DNA from: a bacterium | GTDB taxonomy: Bacteria; Planctomycetota; Planctomycetia; Pirellulales; Pirellulaceae | Reading direction: 5' to 3' | Length of the DNA stretch: 64,000 nt | Assembly: GCA_030430075.1 (NCBI GenBank) | Contig: JAUIGN010000035.1 | Coordinates: forward strand, 1 to 64,000 | Shown here: positions 59,601-59,626 of the stretch, one piece after another | How the letters are laid out: each line of letters begins with the position of its first letter | Position numbering within the stretch: position 1 is the first letter of the stretch | Notes under the pieces: generated by a model | Database searches by the model: none | What the model saw: the letters and a program-made list of their open reading frames with translations, nothing else | Told to the model about the DNA's origin: nothing | Translations under genes and position numbers: made by a program

Positions 59601-59626
59601 TTCCGCAGGGCAGGGGGGTTCTTCAT
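23603..59626 (-). CDS. Giant exported RTX/DUF4347/metallopeptidase/dockerin protein, 12,007 aa
   Basis: One uninterrupted frame of 12,007 codons (about 1.2 MDa by residue count), very rich in Asp, Gly and Ala. The start is the ATG at 59626; no Shine-Dalgarno is visible and the leader is pyrimidine-rich. Order: LEPR-XLL-type export motif (residues 1-36); DUF4347 (98-268) with H160 and C203; RTX-like Ca-binding blocks; beta-rich unnamed regions interspersed with at least 14 copies of a 60-75-aa module; a cadherin-like domain; an internal matrixin-like metallopeptidase (H4243-E-L-G-H4247); short GEP/DxxGxP repeats; Calx-beta-like segments; a long C-terminal RTX block; a dockerin-like pair; and a 130-aa acidic tail. 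It is probably exported and folded by Ca2+ outside the cell, with surface or matrix roles. No type I secretion genes are in the window. Shadow frames on the plus strand are not genes. Confidence 0.93.
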   Translation of the reverse strand: MKNPPALRKRRSARLRKQRRRLMLEMLEHRLLFAADVASDDNHRLPSGDTRTVPPRSSATRLDLAATALPTPVQVDDIRQLVPAEPSSPTWNAPAAAGSIVFVDPSIENSGRLVEAFKGLATTANGVQVVTLDGTADGIDQITETLRGAANVAAVHLVSHGSPATLQLGSVDLSLTNLDAYAEQIRSWGKAFSADGDLLIYGCETGSGTAGLDFVQQLSHLADVDVAASDDPTGNPQAGGDWSLEVMVGDIGPDSRLSVTTVAAFSGLLARPALPPPTDIPKDGLPGTVYTPAVNGTTLRDKITISPTATVRVADGAANDDALIGNSRKDTLKGAAGNDTLWGKGDDDVLEGGAGEDHLIGDAGDDMLRGGEGGDTYYFEDNWGVDQIKESTSGTNVLDFTNVTTPLTFKIKKGGAVEVFVSKPSDPTKPLNSDNMLTVNKGIDKILGGQGDDLFLFRRGAPIGSIEINGYRGDDHLDFTGALPLPLFAGRDFSSRVEIDLIQDGLQSPPLKTLTSIELVTGGSGNDTLVGQDDEVNALLQGGKGTDVVIGGREADILRGDAVRRTDVADPTTEVNVSSGIGNTDKADLLVGGLGSDELHGGEGNDFLIGGEAMVPNPVPIVPGTITVPPSPSARQGPTIGTTEQLYYVTTGAVNDGNDQLFGGKGNDTYVFGQQFGNDTVAEEPRGGDLDTLDFSAVTDPMTVRVRPFAAPGRTPADHGLLIEAPAAGTVTSSLVGGGIDHVERVVAGQGMNTFQLEFQQYLTDANIADFIKPPVWILDNSASNHGTLDLTQLERLQPADPHLQFTFTISRTDAEQPDASNLVRVEIVNPHNNRSVTILAYHIQHLSEGKGHQTYRYLDDAVIAGDITPNAAADAITRIDYSESSSAVRINLTDQDQTVVPAAFAEVVAPARKAVKEVWKLQVPGDIGSFKLTLSGKTTSALKLTGAGGASIAVGTAEFNDLLDKIALSLNKPLRIKKPPMPAVGFVPTPGHPFKGSVQVQGVAAGASGYEFTFTFPTAELGFVLDADLKLKSTPTPTPTRKNTVSNLHPRRLNDAKAEAGYGGEWHVWTTSGTGAPSRSLFNIGNPTRRPSTTPGTFKLQLTLSNGMTVDTTELSVNVPARTLATRLDTALRTAKLTAAVRGKGTSAYPWEIEFEPSGASFSTIVTSLKLVPGVRNPLRLPTSLFVESGNADGSVQKFWTDADGGKFGVSYGSKQGTRTVSLDPPRIGAPATPVTTQLKQALESIPGFATAINPVMGSGTKVDPWVVTLNTANLANAEGYRRNGKFFLFGIANTSLHASRVTVPANSVAVGASFKSYLPAALPKPDELAGSRSSDYLFMPEPAPVNPNFESPLVKQADGGATIWGNTGIDVISSGAGNDTLLGGQGETAEMVFAPGALYKVPAEFGRKVTIDAGIEDWLFGGSGNDRILADGSVDLADLEFQGWNAGLRQLTIKSRQDGRGQTIHPFLDSSQPFAGPLAVPPAPPALGTPKLELAGKTVRIPITVGGMTQTLTGTIESNTFTTLTIAQASVDAWTTAGQMPGPSTTIRVVGGQPFGGPDRVYGGSGEDRIEAGGGDDQIFGGSGHDAIRAGLGNDYVKGNSGRDLIDGGGGNDRLDGGADVDRYVFKPGWGHDQIIESGFDFAESAPATLQETTEGDPLLGPLYAKLSKQPNFFLFNTLDLSESIIATATATAPAPQLTHVFSDGRLITAQGQAVTVVSQHQDAANMMVNHMPANQANDYHAVQYVTVPHAAVLPAGMPAPSASFTLTYRGDTTEQLPFFVPTGLPELKPGVPDNLQNRIKLALEGLPGLKGNVGVTTALAAEAGAPAGTQTFKVTFQKQPTAPRGPLKNVARLVPTTYAVPLEVSPSRYTGLVASSGRSRIAMLGFAAGQSATGKQVALADADPDPTMLTPAQQSSLKAKVEAAFDVFPQGKSRELFNPSFLNNNVLVEPDYNSEAPETDVALLLLADLGDGQKELHLHVEREWLDPAEPPSGSGTPDPKGPRNVRELGYLLQRLIDNEFKRNYGFDNEYDAAMASPYSLVPHSTLRDVWGFGPTGAANLNLGSRYISVNVQGNALTIEALPIPIGVRGTDAYRVERTLLTKNDAPVYEPETGDPQFTRNIKPASLRIVPGNVSNTITVGTLADEKGKTGAGGTFTQQFSSLSHIRLIETPAVDQTFVFGNDAGLKHLLPRDLEPDFLTGFLSRWSNVSLTIDTSKLVAAGKSQVIDFRNVTTGLSFSFEEGDPGQMSLVVEREAALPEGFNFPSISAWLEAFGSEIDNSDSEGFLQLLEDDLLPLLTEFPYGSITFTHVDENTTVFGGRDENSFALPAGQGSQKQAYQGRLYAGSGRRDLSEVFLNPENIQSLLGLEAPSLLIDNTLEYGFDPLLDGIKAVTNIVKGKFLPGAASIDVNLGANPFTPIHASGIVPGNLRNINNVTVSAGLNAVYGSNFGQNALNAVASRIPGLKDTYSQQQQITSGKSFLQQGIDLGSNVLTIEGFSPLDIVAPFGALGGPVVETLIASLPIDEALPTLAPGIHLLGGGTGSDTYRVAATIWGVGAALELPDIPFDPEAEDPEAFDFVPEFYDTLDFSEVNQDLDFIIMEVNEANLADFQSLFDDLAVSAGIGASPAALALGIQFVLVTDGLFNKEAEQQPEFISEKGVTTLQKIFPDANFNGNIFFATDIENIIGGGGVNTFHFINGAGLKGTISGDQTVLDYSRFQSANAYVRDPDQTGVAVDLGATEYNVYEGAGRFVDTFFSDLVPLNWQFGSATAVEGNRFGNLPFVNEAFGELTDGNFAITGGLKVQGTQYHDLLTGNNDDNIFDLASSSVNYIIHDGQILRFGDTVDGRLGDDTVSYDGYDLPVTVVLGEGSAQEIHLEDLAATFTLSYGGETTAELDAAAIFADPFRDSADAIKQALLGLGNTGDIEVIGLGRPEEPWKVIFLEDDAANAISSASAQVVVGERSAARPGYSFTGDLAANIEYGNLSVNRPARARLTTRLTVTDGVASYLLKVNGLEPVTLNQGDDPAAIRDALAATGFVDEAIVTRLADVAGAAQYRIELTGPPSVPLLTLDVDPASLNDPAAVTLEPADDPAPSAAAVYRLRIGSPRGSFVVRLNDHTVVDLTSDAVTEAEPLVRQDAAFVIGNSPSSSYLVWYDLSGDADRNDPSAPLGLDPEFIRVNAAGVTSVSELAERTRDAIHGLAGQPLTATVRGETLLVTAADGTPVQILDGFGLSRPTGFGFSPAATESLPFDVTANDLQNALAGAVPSLRNLVVADGAMLADRLFLTAAVEESVTLEIVPNPASNGPLTVEVTGTTIRMELASGPSGEVTSTVQDVADAINADADSSRLVTAAVAAQSGQTLAGADVTLIQSGGDWYVTYDHAGLAHFGPAPWSLSSTGLSQHMTSLTADAALGQLRVWNNAPSGGFQLDLGETGSTPFIPYHAAAEAVRQAMAAAGHSDVVVSGAGSFEDPWVITFPTPPAFGLEDVTADDSYLGIPTEVQRLQADTIAGDFRLSLGGETTSPLSPEAAADDIALALRDLVSVGEVHVRGGHATGLAADGMIRITARPEGFAGNGLSVEFVRGSGSATQIAFLSHGIEVQLAATATVQQVVNALNREAFPFVTATLLGTGSDLAPEGTTTLTGGYWDVHFPVPGTSVVPKVATASLEASDQFVVDIVEGINPVQEVQEIVASGDFRLRFGADTTTWLGPDLTVSQLKAALEALGEINEVSVRGQGTDDAPWLVTFVDVTGPDPDVDPLEIAAGSVTVRTLIDGVAGQSSVQTLSHDKVSGSFDVILNGAAAEELPFDVSAADLEAALESLATIADVDVVKVDPPVAGYTQTWVLTFPSGPANRPELVASDPDIHTQTLVDGAGQAPHATVDIVQAQEREAGGTGSISVELTLLLNDHDPDGDRVEIVSIDGHPLTLDQPIVLAAGGTVTPSQESPDDPWTFTYTPAEAYAGIESFRYTILDEQGNRASADVHVAVGVPVDTIPGVDAFSTLQSIEIAAGTGHDDILIGSGNEDTFVFLDGWGNDVVYPNGEADTLDFSEVSTEVTLTSLGPNVTRFSTTDADGQMHTVTVYGGFGEILQDRITEAGDASEQGDAMFFTGYEELFTQAPNALQAAQPASVTPTAALTAEELVGVVRAALAQWQSSPLGQASPLTPEQLDVRIVDLPGQVLGKAYENGTIFLDPTAAGLGWFVDATPHDSSEFPRTGGGTGQRATAGSPADGRYDLLTVTLHELGHLLGLHDLGAGDASQLMYESLEAGVRKTIPAWDPSQPIPVTGVIGYLSGATPQTNEEALIQGLDTFAAWSANLQTEISDLAAGIGDLPFARLSLAEIWGTDALDLPTLIRTEVQGNLAGLFGPGTMVTTSDIGQLPNISVAPAGNGREFIARLELAEFNNEVALSGNLLGSFGASVPPTARPSRPVMLRSDLALTFTFGLDRSGHFFVADPGLDGSLALESSGPFDLEINLGPLGLVVDDGRIEYDVSFRLGAEGRIGVGLLAKDTDGLLIGPTRLAPSSSFDIYLPVAPAGSNGSLPTERAFVSAAFNRGNDPRLIPNAASLASFFQSFAKNIQLVGFDQVLNFRGISLDMILSGLSGMLDDLASTEGAGGAKLPLVNKSVLEIVGGNVETQRVTLATDGGSPTGGTFALQFDPGSGRALQTTEALPFDAAADLVASRLNALPGLAEVTVQGPDGGPWEISFTGLGNTDVLPLIGDATDLLGGANARVEVANTQQGGNPIEQFAGFLHDARSALGNIQEFEREANFALANAFGIDLGSSQEEVAGAYQRLLELSQQLNPDSGDEDLAVALAVSLDAARYQGLLEDRDVAAADFVLAELELSVSSDDAALVAAVVPEDEFAAVRAQLDLVQSDSMLADDWSLLQANGFSLETTAADIDDAFDAREASDIAYAEAAVAFLHPFGAETTGSTIRVKNTLYGSVPDVERSGSGLSTAVASEGSDAFAEETTISFAPPIPPDSFLILYASEGPDQPATPYGVWFAYQESAAAPPLPPGTVPVRVDVETSMTAAQFATTTAAALNRVTPRNADSGELRNAHNFLRSQGLEEIVDPDDPRIRQALVQDNLRQTLQAAANRIAAAPSHLRDAAEELDGLGLNPQSTDLQINLVLADADDVNELKVARNQLRSVDFTPAEALDRLAGLTPPLDATATDQDLALAMIGPQTTAVVNPSGEAGAGEIEAALEALPGIQNVIAHGAGTADSPWRIEFADPGGHPIPALAHDAGAYTVRVVEVGRAGVNEIQTIYQTGSAGTFRLTFDANDSGSISAGETTAPIPYGATADQLEAALELIDGLDDVQVTGRGSVANPWSIEFLAPGSMNVPVLTPVDPGATLTVATPQQGSAPVNAVQEIIGDEGQSVTFTFDPFDFNGLRQDRNRLREYELTKPITMAYANSSFSLDINLEKRVVTELDFQFDLQDLIDESNDPVVMDLFGDGGLFTIGADGAGSLAVEAFAALDFGLGFDLSNILSPSMYVTDDTGITLGADMTAGAVVRDFDADSQTIDIDADTIFLPDNRYQAGDLVRYEPLGGAGDALAFVEGAVPGTLEAGTELLILPLVTDPDRVRLYRTLEDLEALNPIDLTDIGVGVHRFTLGRPLEFKAEIGVAEIGSVVLAVKNASAELSLRARAGLAPEEDGKYTFGLVAGEAVAEDLDFDFSLRGKGVLDLPLYFPTEDFPLGASDRDFDGNGIADNVLHVDTGFALSPSNGFKFDGFRVVAPSLRNAFGLFHILNDPQNVLDGLEGMFDGLHSGVTGIFEHVGMPLVGDALRDSEELNRFLDDLRERVVGRLVTPADEAAGTPAVYEGGIGGVLGPGIAAGKNTIQILQEELLKSIGNILVTQRFDRELGRYVAVPLIATEDLTKLRADLESDDAATRQEAEALLAQRSRLVQLTLGADYIQFNLLIGDNIFRKDVPLDFDVAVPALGLQLDSDVSLVLSLDYLMGIGFGFSVSDTFYVDTTGVTPTGEEISLDLSATLKGTTDEQTGAISPAEFVASIGFVGLELKDMLPGQDPLDDGVPTGLFGSFDIDLRGGSNGRLGLRNLSSLAVEARLTAEANVDLRGRLRLGDGTNNAFPSVSTIFHYDQVFADVSISTDAGFQASFGEAPLVVLENVSLDLGTFISTFAKPILENVQKVTRPLDPIIRTLTTPIPVISDLAKKPTTFLDLAQLFGGPKFDRGLIDTAIAIVNLVNGIPTTTPTVMIGFGDFVISSSGNDLRDPNKKLSDTQAPDSSNYDLKQQLKQPTGSGQGGPPPSNSAAAKAKSFVSGFASLDNLEIPLLSNPATLFNLIIGKPVDLFIFNMPPLVLDFDYTKSFPIPSLPGLNARLGGEVHVVADFGFGFDTAGFIEFQDTNYDPAQAGLVFNGFYLRDKKNGIDIPELDFEVKVKAGASVGAGGVVEAGVEGGIFAGIEFNLHDIPDEVTGLVDNKIRVDELAERLDLGPICIFDTTGELGAFMQAFLEVKLGEVTVFDQSFEFLRVVLARFSHACPARTPPVLASLDDDGTLNLNMGPRAGLRSSEEPEFATDNSELFEVQLVTDDDGDEAIQVLWEGNPFKVIDEDDPTGNRKLNKTFKTTQVNKIVAFGGDGQDLLVIGDGIAADLELHGGIGNDRFVIGSPPETGGRTVTIYGDEGDDQVQGSSGVEIVYGGSGDDVIDGGAGNDVLYGGTDDLAMASGNDRIRGGEGHDWIHGGDEVVAVATIIVDATTGAERTLRQGGDWLSGGPGNDLIFGGGGDDELHGDVGSDWLVAGTDNDKVYGGEDDDVLLGIAGNNDLTGGQGVDAVVGGSGRDILYWVAGDGLDARLDGGAEVSDSLSDGDTLILSGGGAAEFYLTEVTRVGGGSFASAIGNQSLSVEPRDGGRTRIWDQTADASTARAADHETSFTNIENLTINAAAGADTVEVLDLTGAGIGELTIDAGDTGGTRTVQRPALDAAGEPLFWVRPAVVNVAPRPPVIEAAAGAEETNAIQAVSFAGGSGTFALSYLDQATAPLSWNASADAVETALRELGTRPGLDRLQTVEVTGSGTEPDPWRVAFPDVVSNVELLEVFAFAPSAQAISHNGQAGSLTLTYGGQVSEPLPFDASPAEVKSALEALDGIDNVEVTGSGTESDPWLIVFVGAGDEISLLMADGDGMHGGPFVDERGDPLLDGDGAALFQTAGAVVTDDEGHELAYQGGELLSYLGIEPVEDVDGVPTSYSEITPRMALGGERVYDDAGRPLVDPVLGVPQSADETLPRPVIYASPAQGSGASTGPDGTMVTVGTRYDGTLPDLTGWTSSVAPVVYLTEPTSGRRVGRRITSLNGATRTIEVAPPLPPDLSGWNWAIGEHRRNAAGELLYHDIGDDVLRLPGEPGFDEFGDRRVHRQDDPVLYRADEPLLDEDGYRRFNGTGLARVDEFGNRLVTEDGSPASIKVEVEEPDEGTDDFASDTIILHGGQATLLGDQSQADDTFTLRADPLVQPARVAITREAVMSFALLKTHRGDTEYPDTLVVLGHSGNDGLLADAVLADLVAIQLHGEDGNDRLVGSPFDDLLDGGLGNDVITGDAGTDLFRDAGGIDTLVELQDADMTLTRTYFVAGQVLADDGSPLSKGQGIRQLAQDERDPEFPAPFEVQELGAQADVYSATYLDQVLLETRDTQLESLLDGGVPIFEQANLIAQELRSGNSRTNVLVLNDRDGRLRVGSMNVDVQPFAGPVFLDNAGGGGSVDNEYYILNLAGTTGSDVTIEDSGGTQGVDELYIVGTPQADAFHLDAGFGELTAGRIRAGAGAERELVSFRQLELLTVNTLQGDDLVYSDDTVIQTIINLGLGDDDLIVGTVPQIPDRDNRTIEYPLGVPIADTSRMTNGTSATTLVYGSDGQDEMEVNHNRGKLFLHGGDGDDTFIINTFITLREETDEGRAIANLNTLFGGTGNNRYEYVQNAPVFINGGNGIDTVVVNGTPIADTFVVTRHSVAGAGRVVYYTQIERLEVNASGGDDEIYILSSDPSLEIITRGGSGDDTIHLGGDHPVLLFDPPPFNYTPPAVEVKVEQPIEYETRRFTSSFTTRDNLFLSNDDIFTSVRRHVNAEINRLARANEFFQVGDRTAIVNAALATVDYRHWWQRSFIEFWQELFTTQYWFTLDFEYQVGTQPPPLRELRQPPTVAIDPPPFSYKIDASYSLDGIQGRVTVDGGTAFESDGDRLIAHHQDGTVRTGALERSVIDLVDTFKFQVYLDREDGDREILVDPVRRAGGTLAYLDVDGNELPAQAFATRFVPTGMSTEVDGEMYFVYVETTNFFTKRLLRETSDGSYVDDRGQIVSADQLALTRYVPKLAARPVPTYQTTADGRIRTDANGRPLVRLSASGNPILEDGFVVEDRSTYRPRIGDHDNDPKTPPQPLTRAYWALQGLGMGAGLALDGTPYDGIEYANLEGMTLYLTDDDDQFTLQAAGAAKTLIVAGDGNDVVTVRGTTGETEVLGGEGDDVVRVESHETDLAAIVGRLTFDGDGGFEEVSGPVAFDPALHQFILDTAPFAFVNSGNVDGTFVDMAGRAVDYAHEQRARLVFRRPDDALGVWVADLDPANGTIIEDFVQERGHQEYGVHERGVQATNGEGDLLWLDGSGGTTTDRTITELPAIEVVRDGSGELVFRAPGGHRTFDDTGIPSILTVAQKRGIQERDPVGALLYLDPTGTKTTAVTPHPAIVPHSNGRLIWLDAAGRESFLPSPTPALLSHPGEMPRPVFLVTPESGSPYKALDVAQEEVQELILEGASQGGYHIAWGSDPADDFTVPYNASRAELQAKLAALGHLDADDFELDEVARSEAGGQLNVTFQIVFRGRYVNREVPQLLVNPTARFEGSLTINTVTPTPRKSFVAGPDGTGALLWVMADGLKAEHPTQQYDADGTLLFRSEPSRIPVNRMRTVPLTRTETIRRGATSGDDQLVVLADALDAMDGLLDQYERPVSTFDEAGQPILHQVSVEFDATIADPPLTITADRRRDLLTDQPLTHEAGEPVVYLGGEPVLNDAGRVVPDIFGNPFLHQPGEPQFYLPRDPVLDANGDPLLYAGGEPKFYFGDEVVEVGQPVVDANGQPVVGPDNQVVVYTETSRLDRFGKPLVHQRGEPVYVRNVDGSASLATYSSGDPQRYQGGEPKRYRGGEEAFHTGADPVQMLATFQRISGLGLAESVDFGGVESVTITLGRGQDAFTVRSAFAGTTTVRGGNDADTIRVQSILGPTRIEGGAGDDLLQAYDQAGTLNQINALLTVEGQADHDTFEAIDSGDDQANRGILDATRLVGLGMGNADQQVTDSALGVVYGSLELVRIQLGQESDTFVVEDTHGARTVVESAAGDDIFEVLDASGTLVLHGAGGNDSFLVRGAQASSTVEMHGEADDDTFVVSQLAPEKPSDSDDILGTLDPIDGRLLLNGGSGVDSADFDDSGSPDHSSGTLGAGTLDGLGMASGAAFAALETLRVWLGAGRNNFDIGGTHAGSTFVFAGSGTSVTGSVDDVINVQAVTGPTEVYLAGGDDIVRVNALADGTAAAENGIQAPLHLDGAGGSDQFVVYLAGAGGSLINVRDTGAPDDGADVLFVYGADREADPDSGYEGDLFLLRKNLVALVNAADAELVRYDDNINGRLVVRGLRGDDRFIADDNSTITTLDGGDGDDRFQIGQVFAAPRAAPNVLPAEAFETSTVIIRIVRDVAGNKVFDPATDALDEAAIGNIIAALNASPTGVLPGLAYLSNGVTYSTTVFGGRGDDVFTVYHNSGTLRLEGEDGDDEFTIRAFALLPGHGQAQAQTDLSGGRGADLIQYAINAPVAIDGGDGFDRVVVLGTPFPDAFVVDGEAVYGAGLHIRLRNVEGLEVDSLEGDDEVFVLSTPSDLVTTITGGLGSDSIHVGGDVTEPIVSQDPLGLGSVLNHSINLQETSDFYYWFARADGLNISVLGEDIERLFDIRPSGEDTRVSEDGTVMDSYEIELLGELPLMFPTLYLTVSAGLLSTQQERLGGGGILVSTDAGATFSGAAVLTFAADDVSRIRTVTVAGIENDGLGDQEIVISHRVQSSTGEFDTVQLADLDVRVLDNDAFGLNIVEDDGTHVLEEGFSDTYTVALNRQPAPGEVVSIDFEHSSRLDLHPARLEFTHADWSLPREVSVSAVNDLVAQRRTTLPIRHRVELDGVSVGVPEDRATVLVDLYDNDSAGVVVLETDGSTRVTQGGAGDSYTIQLTRAPRVFAYQVALGIEPAVAVALTTDGRTNVVPDSRVQIESIRRQSSGMFTFRDDGTITRLGPGSFVQEGFVKGQLIRIRDTGTGNDSTPGTAYRVADVSETVLTLTPRETLVEAVGVTATIWSASPTIHFDESNWNRPHEIQLVASDDLAVSGQAVKPFPSRDHSVADIDGPLIVQGGPDPLQDRSLAMSVLLPGERDGSIVEEALQTPEDEQVDVLNLFNDADTIGTPGALEYRSDTPDVDLVVEGFGVTGLGMASGLADGNLRINRGTVSEPEWITYAGGVTYSDLEVVEVLLGTGSDLFSVDATADRTVTLVHGGGGDDTLNITRSSGGPLVVYGDSSDDERRYSGLDDTPSANARAFTEPGDDMIDASQSTIGAVLFGGRGNDTILGSQGEDQIAGGRGDDTLGGQGGDDILYGDSGFNVDERRVARELTQPEDSPADTRAPHDTPAAFEVVHVGPGGQDMLDGGDDDDVVVGDFAIVQQAPAFRPTITTRGIVTVETILPGNGDADTLAGGAGNDVLLGGDGGDRVAGGNDSGPPVTGPDDDILIGDHGIFEGEPTGNPFVRSLVLARTTHPTSPAGGSDQLVGDEGNDLIFGGLGGDQAWGGPGNDTLVGDHGQADFGTNGTVLQVMTTDPHAGGDDMLAGDGGEDRILGGAGADTIHGGADHDTLLGDHGRFDGASAPSQPFTSLFVGALDGGGNDELHGDAGDDLLLGQQGDDRLFGGPGEDDITGGHNVVGGSDGDDHLDGGDDADVLLGDNGIIARTVTSYNPTDWLRYKDPFPYVIRELRRFDDIDQIQGDDTLLGGAGDDIVHGQRGDDHLDGQAGDDELLGQLGRDTILGGAGTDYIVADVGSIYRDLNNDGTPRLHAGGSWHRDIILEEPATVIGTIDIDRVTDPTVDSALAARLIEADLLLLVGKFDGDGNRVMASHGGWDTALLLIDLLPAADDSVDGGDGDDFIFGQRGNDELSGGDGDDWIFGDGVSNLTAFPTDKPSVLNALRILAQTGGADVELMLPPEGISVMPQLAQRPEYFNYNRSVLFPNVQAGLRPVTLPGFLELPINDRLTIAAGNQLQAFATVVPDMIHHTDALPGADTLQGGAGADYLVGDDTTIYSPLISGLATLEQAEADAAAAFAALAHSFRTLVIDYLQAADDRGELGAPREVFVGADEIHGGAGHDTIVGDDLLFIEDFQLGLPIDEAQFGVAAAEQLALLRELQHLANDLELTVFEAHHQLLADWAEDAVERTPALDDPELVELHLGNDLLADTGDNNLLVGDQAILIQASVTGNGFQDIEADSAFTADRWTVVKHLLATLDANLAGKLNQPSSGRHAETPFAEPLGGLDLLPPDDDFEFFVGNDVIAGGTDADLTVGDFATLMIPLLETIPAEEDVSATNRQIRDLVADISDFVALYGHERDYDTIVANYPHAFYGHRGGSLQEVPIHAGNDSIATHAGDDIVFGDRAAFFFNAVRDAATTRFLSDRPETSIKEDQREDFELTGHYTRDITRSTLGNDIIQGGADDDAIHGQDGLDTLDGNDGDDVVFGGEDLDQVDGGSGTNDVRQIGRDLPKNENLQVLKDLAFGIWTASGFPTYPKDGDPGSEVSTAWHNVNVPMDVNGDGMVVPHDALLIINDLNRYGPRSLSAVNLLGVYYDVSGDGYVAPGDVLQIFNYLNATALPDGAGEGEGAASLAVRHLGAEALPVGSGPASRDEAERSWARPTQAGAADNHGRAAGQSPRPPAASKAGAPGPVAKAALRISPAGGLLRDANWHSLDAFLDEVARSLETTDEFANLDAYFAQFDD
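23993..24182 (-). other. Dockerin type I-like domain
   Basis: Two Ca-binding F-hand loops, DVNGDGMVVPHD and DVSGDGYVAPGD, are each followed by a helix (ALLIINDLN; VLQIFNYLN). This duplicated D-x-N/S-x-D-G-x-x-x-x-x-D layout is the dockerin type I signature. About 130 acidic residues follow. Planctomycetes carry many such domains outside cellulosomes. The partner is unknown. Confidence 0.85.
24330..28130 (-). repeat. Long C-terminal RTX-type Ca-binding block
   Basis: About 1,250 residues with dozens of GGxGxDxLxG units in groups of three to eight, separated by 30-90-residue inserts. The closing run is GLDTLDGNDGDDVVFGG. It is the longest RTX block in the protein and lies directly before the dockerin-like domain, where RTX proteins often carry their secretion-relevant beta-rolls. 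Confidence 0.9.
28490..29820 (-). other. Calx-beta-like segments in the giant protein
   Basis: Three segments carry the pattern L/I-x-F-x-x-x-x-W/V-x-x-P/R-x-x-V-x-V/L-x-A/G-x-x-D, followed by an I-x-H-x-V strand. Examples are LEFTHADWSLPREVSVSAVN and IHFDESNWNRPHEIQLVAS. This resembles Calx-beta-type domains, which bind Ca2+, in bacterial surface proteins. Confidence 0.6.
30000..32110 (-). repeat. Degenerate RTX-type block 5
   Basis: Long tracts of G-x-G-x-D-x-F/I-x-V steps (for example VTITLGRGQDAFTVR, GGNDADTIRVQ, GAGGNDSFLVRG), often with an 80-90-residue period. Each period ends in a short beta segment with a LDGLGM or LVGLGM phrase, seen twice here. It is probably a beta-roll or beta-helix stack. 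Confidence 0.7.
32170..32650 (-). repeat. Dense GEP / D-x-N-G-x-P short-repeat cluster
   Basis: In about 160 residues, GEP occurs six times (GEPVVY, GEPVLN, GEPQFY, GEPKFY, GEPVYV, GEPKRY), alternating with VLDANGDPLL, VVDANGQPVV and LDRFGKPLV. Each unit is 12-16 residues: two short strands with tight turns, alternating Tyr/Phe and Gly-Pro. No family comes to mind. Confidence 0.75.
35560..37120 (-). repeat. Degenerate RTX-type blocks 4
   Basis: Shorter runs (about 36840-37110 and 35560-36250) keep GxDGNDRLxG and GLGDDDLIVG steps but are separated by beta segments with xDTFVV ends. They are probably Ca-binding, but with fewer intact units than the other blocks. Confidence 0.7.
37330..38190 (-). 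repeat. Short D-x-x-G-x-P repeats, first cluster
   Basis: Irregular 10-15-residue units carry phrases such as FVDERGDPLLDGDG, VYDDAGRPLVDP, LYRADEPLLDEDG and VDEFGNRLVTEDG. The D-x-x/D-G-x-P/R step recurs every 10-20 residues. It is related to the denser cluster at 32170-32650. I know of no named domain for it. Confidence 0.65.
39075..39850 (-). repeat. RTX-type Ca-binding block 3
   Basis: A run of about 15 GGxGxDxxxG units (GGSGDDVIDGGAGNDVLYGG and similar), interrupted by one 30-residue insert, with a LILSGG capping strand. It follows the region of unknown type. Confidence 0.9.
40040..46460 (-). other. Long beta-rich region of unknown type in the giant protein
   Basis: About 2,100 residues hold few recognisable domains. 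A helix-rich stretch (about 44850-45330) is rich in Ala, Glu and Asp. Around it are long alternating strands (for example at 46100-46330 and 42700-43400) containing phrases such as FGLGFDLSNIL and VVRDFDADSQTID. Three copies of the module listed separately interrupt it. I recognise no family. Confidence 0.5.
46805..47225 (-). other. Internal matrixin-like metallopeptidase domain
   Basis: Residues about 4135-4273 begin with a helix (ELVGVVRAALAQW), then VRIVDLPGQVLGKA, a GTIFLD strand, and TLHELGHLLGLHDL with H4243, E4244 and H4247, then SQLMYESL as the met-turn-like segment. The third zinc ligand may be D4253 or H4252. It matches the terminal peptidase of the gene at 1-6287 in order and spacing. 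An active protease in the middle of a 12,000-residue chain suggests self-cleavage or matrix processing (inference). Confidence 0.75.
47640..47980 (-). other. Cadherin/VCBS-like beta domain in the giant protein
   Basis: The sequence holds LLLNDHDPDGDRVEIVSI and, about 50 residues on, FTYTPAEAYAGIESFRYTI, followed by DEQGNRASADVHVAV. This is the classic layout of tandem cadherin-like domains in bacterial surface proteins. Only one copy is present, just before the metallopeptidase domain. Confidence 0.7.
54700..55515 (-). repeat. RTX-type Ca-binding block 2
   Basis: Two short runs (about 55375-55510) and one long run (54705-54965) show GGSGxDxIxxGxGxD repeats, ending in DRYVFKPGWGHDQI, the usual RTX capping strand. 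Confidence 0.85.
57560..58690 (-). repeat. N-terminal RTX-type Ca-binding blocks
   Basis: Nonapeptide runs of the GGxGxDxLx type occur at about 58450-58690, 57930-58080 and 57560-57865, broken by beta segments ending in YYF or TYVF. RTX runs of this kind form parallel beta-rolls that bind Ca2+ outside the cell. Confidence 0.85.
58820..59335 (-). other. DUF4347 domain in the giant protein
   Basis: Residues about 98-268 carry SIVFVDPSIEN, VHLVSHGS (H160), LLIYGCETG (C203) and a closing GNPQAGGDWSLEV. This is the typical DUF4347 order found at the N-terminus of large RTX-like proteins. The strand-His-Gly and strand-Cys layout resembles clan CD (caspase-like) peptidases; that link is my inference. 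Confidence 0.8.
59490..59626 (-). other. LEPR-XLL-type N-terminal export motif
   Basis: The chain starts with an Arg/Lys-rich stretch (residues 8-21), then LEMLEHRLLFAAD (24-36). This fits the planctomycete LEPR-XLL pattern (here L-E-H-R-L-L-F-A-A-D), which marks very large surface proteins and is thought to guide sorting. No classical hydrophobic signal peptide is seen. Confidence 0.8.
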
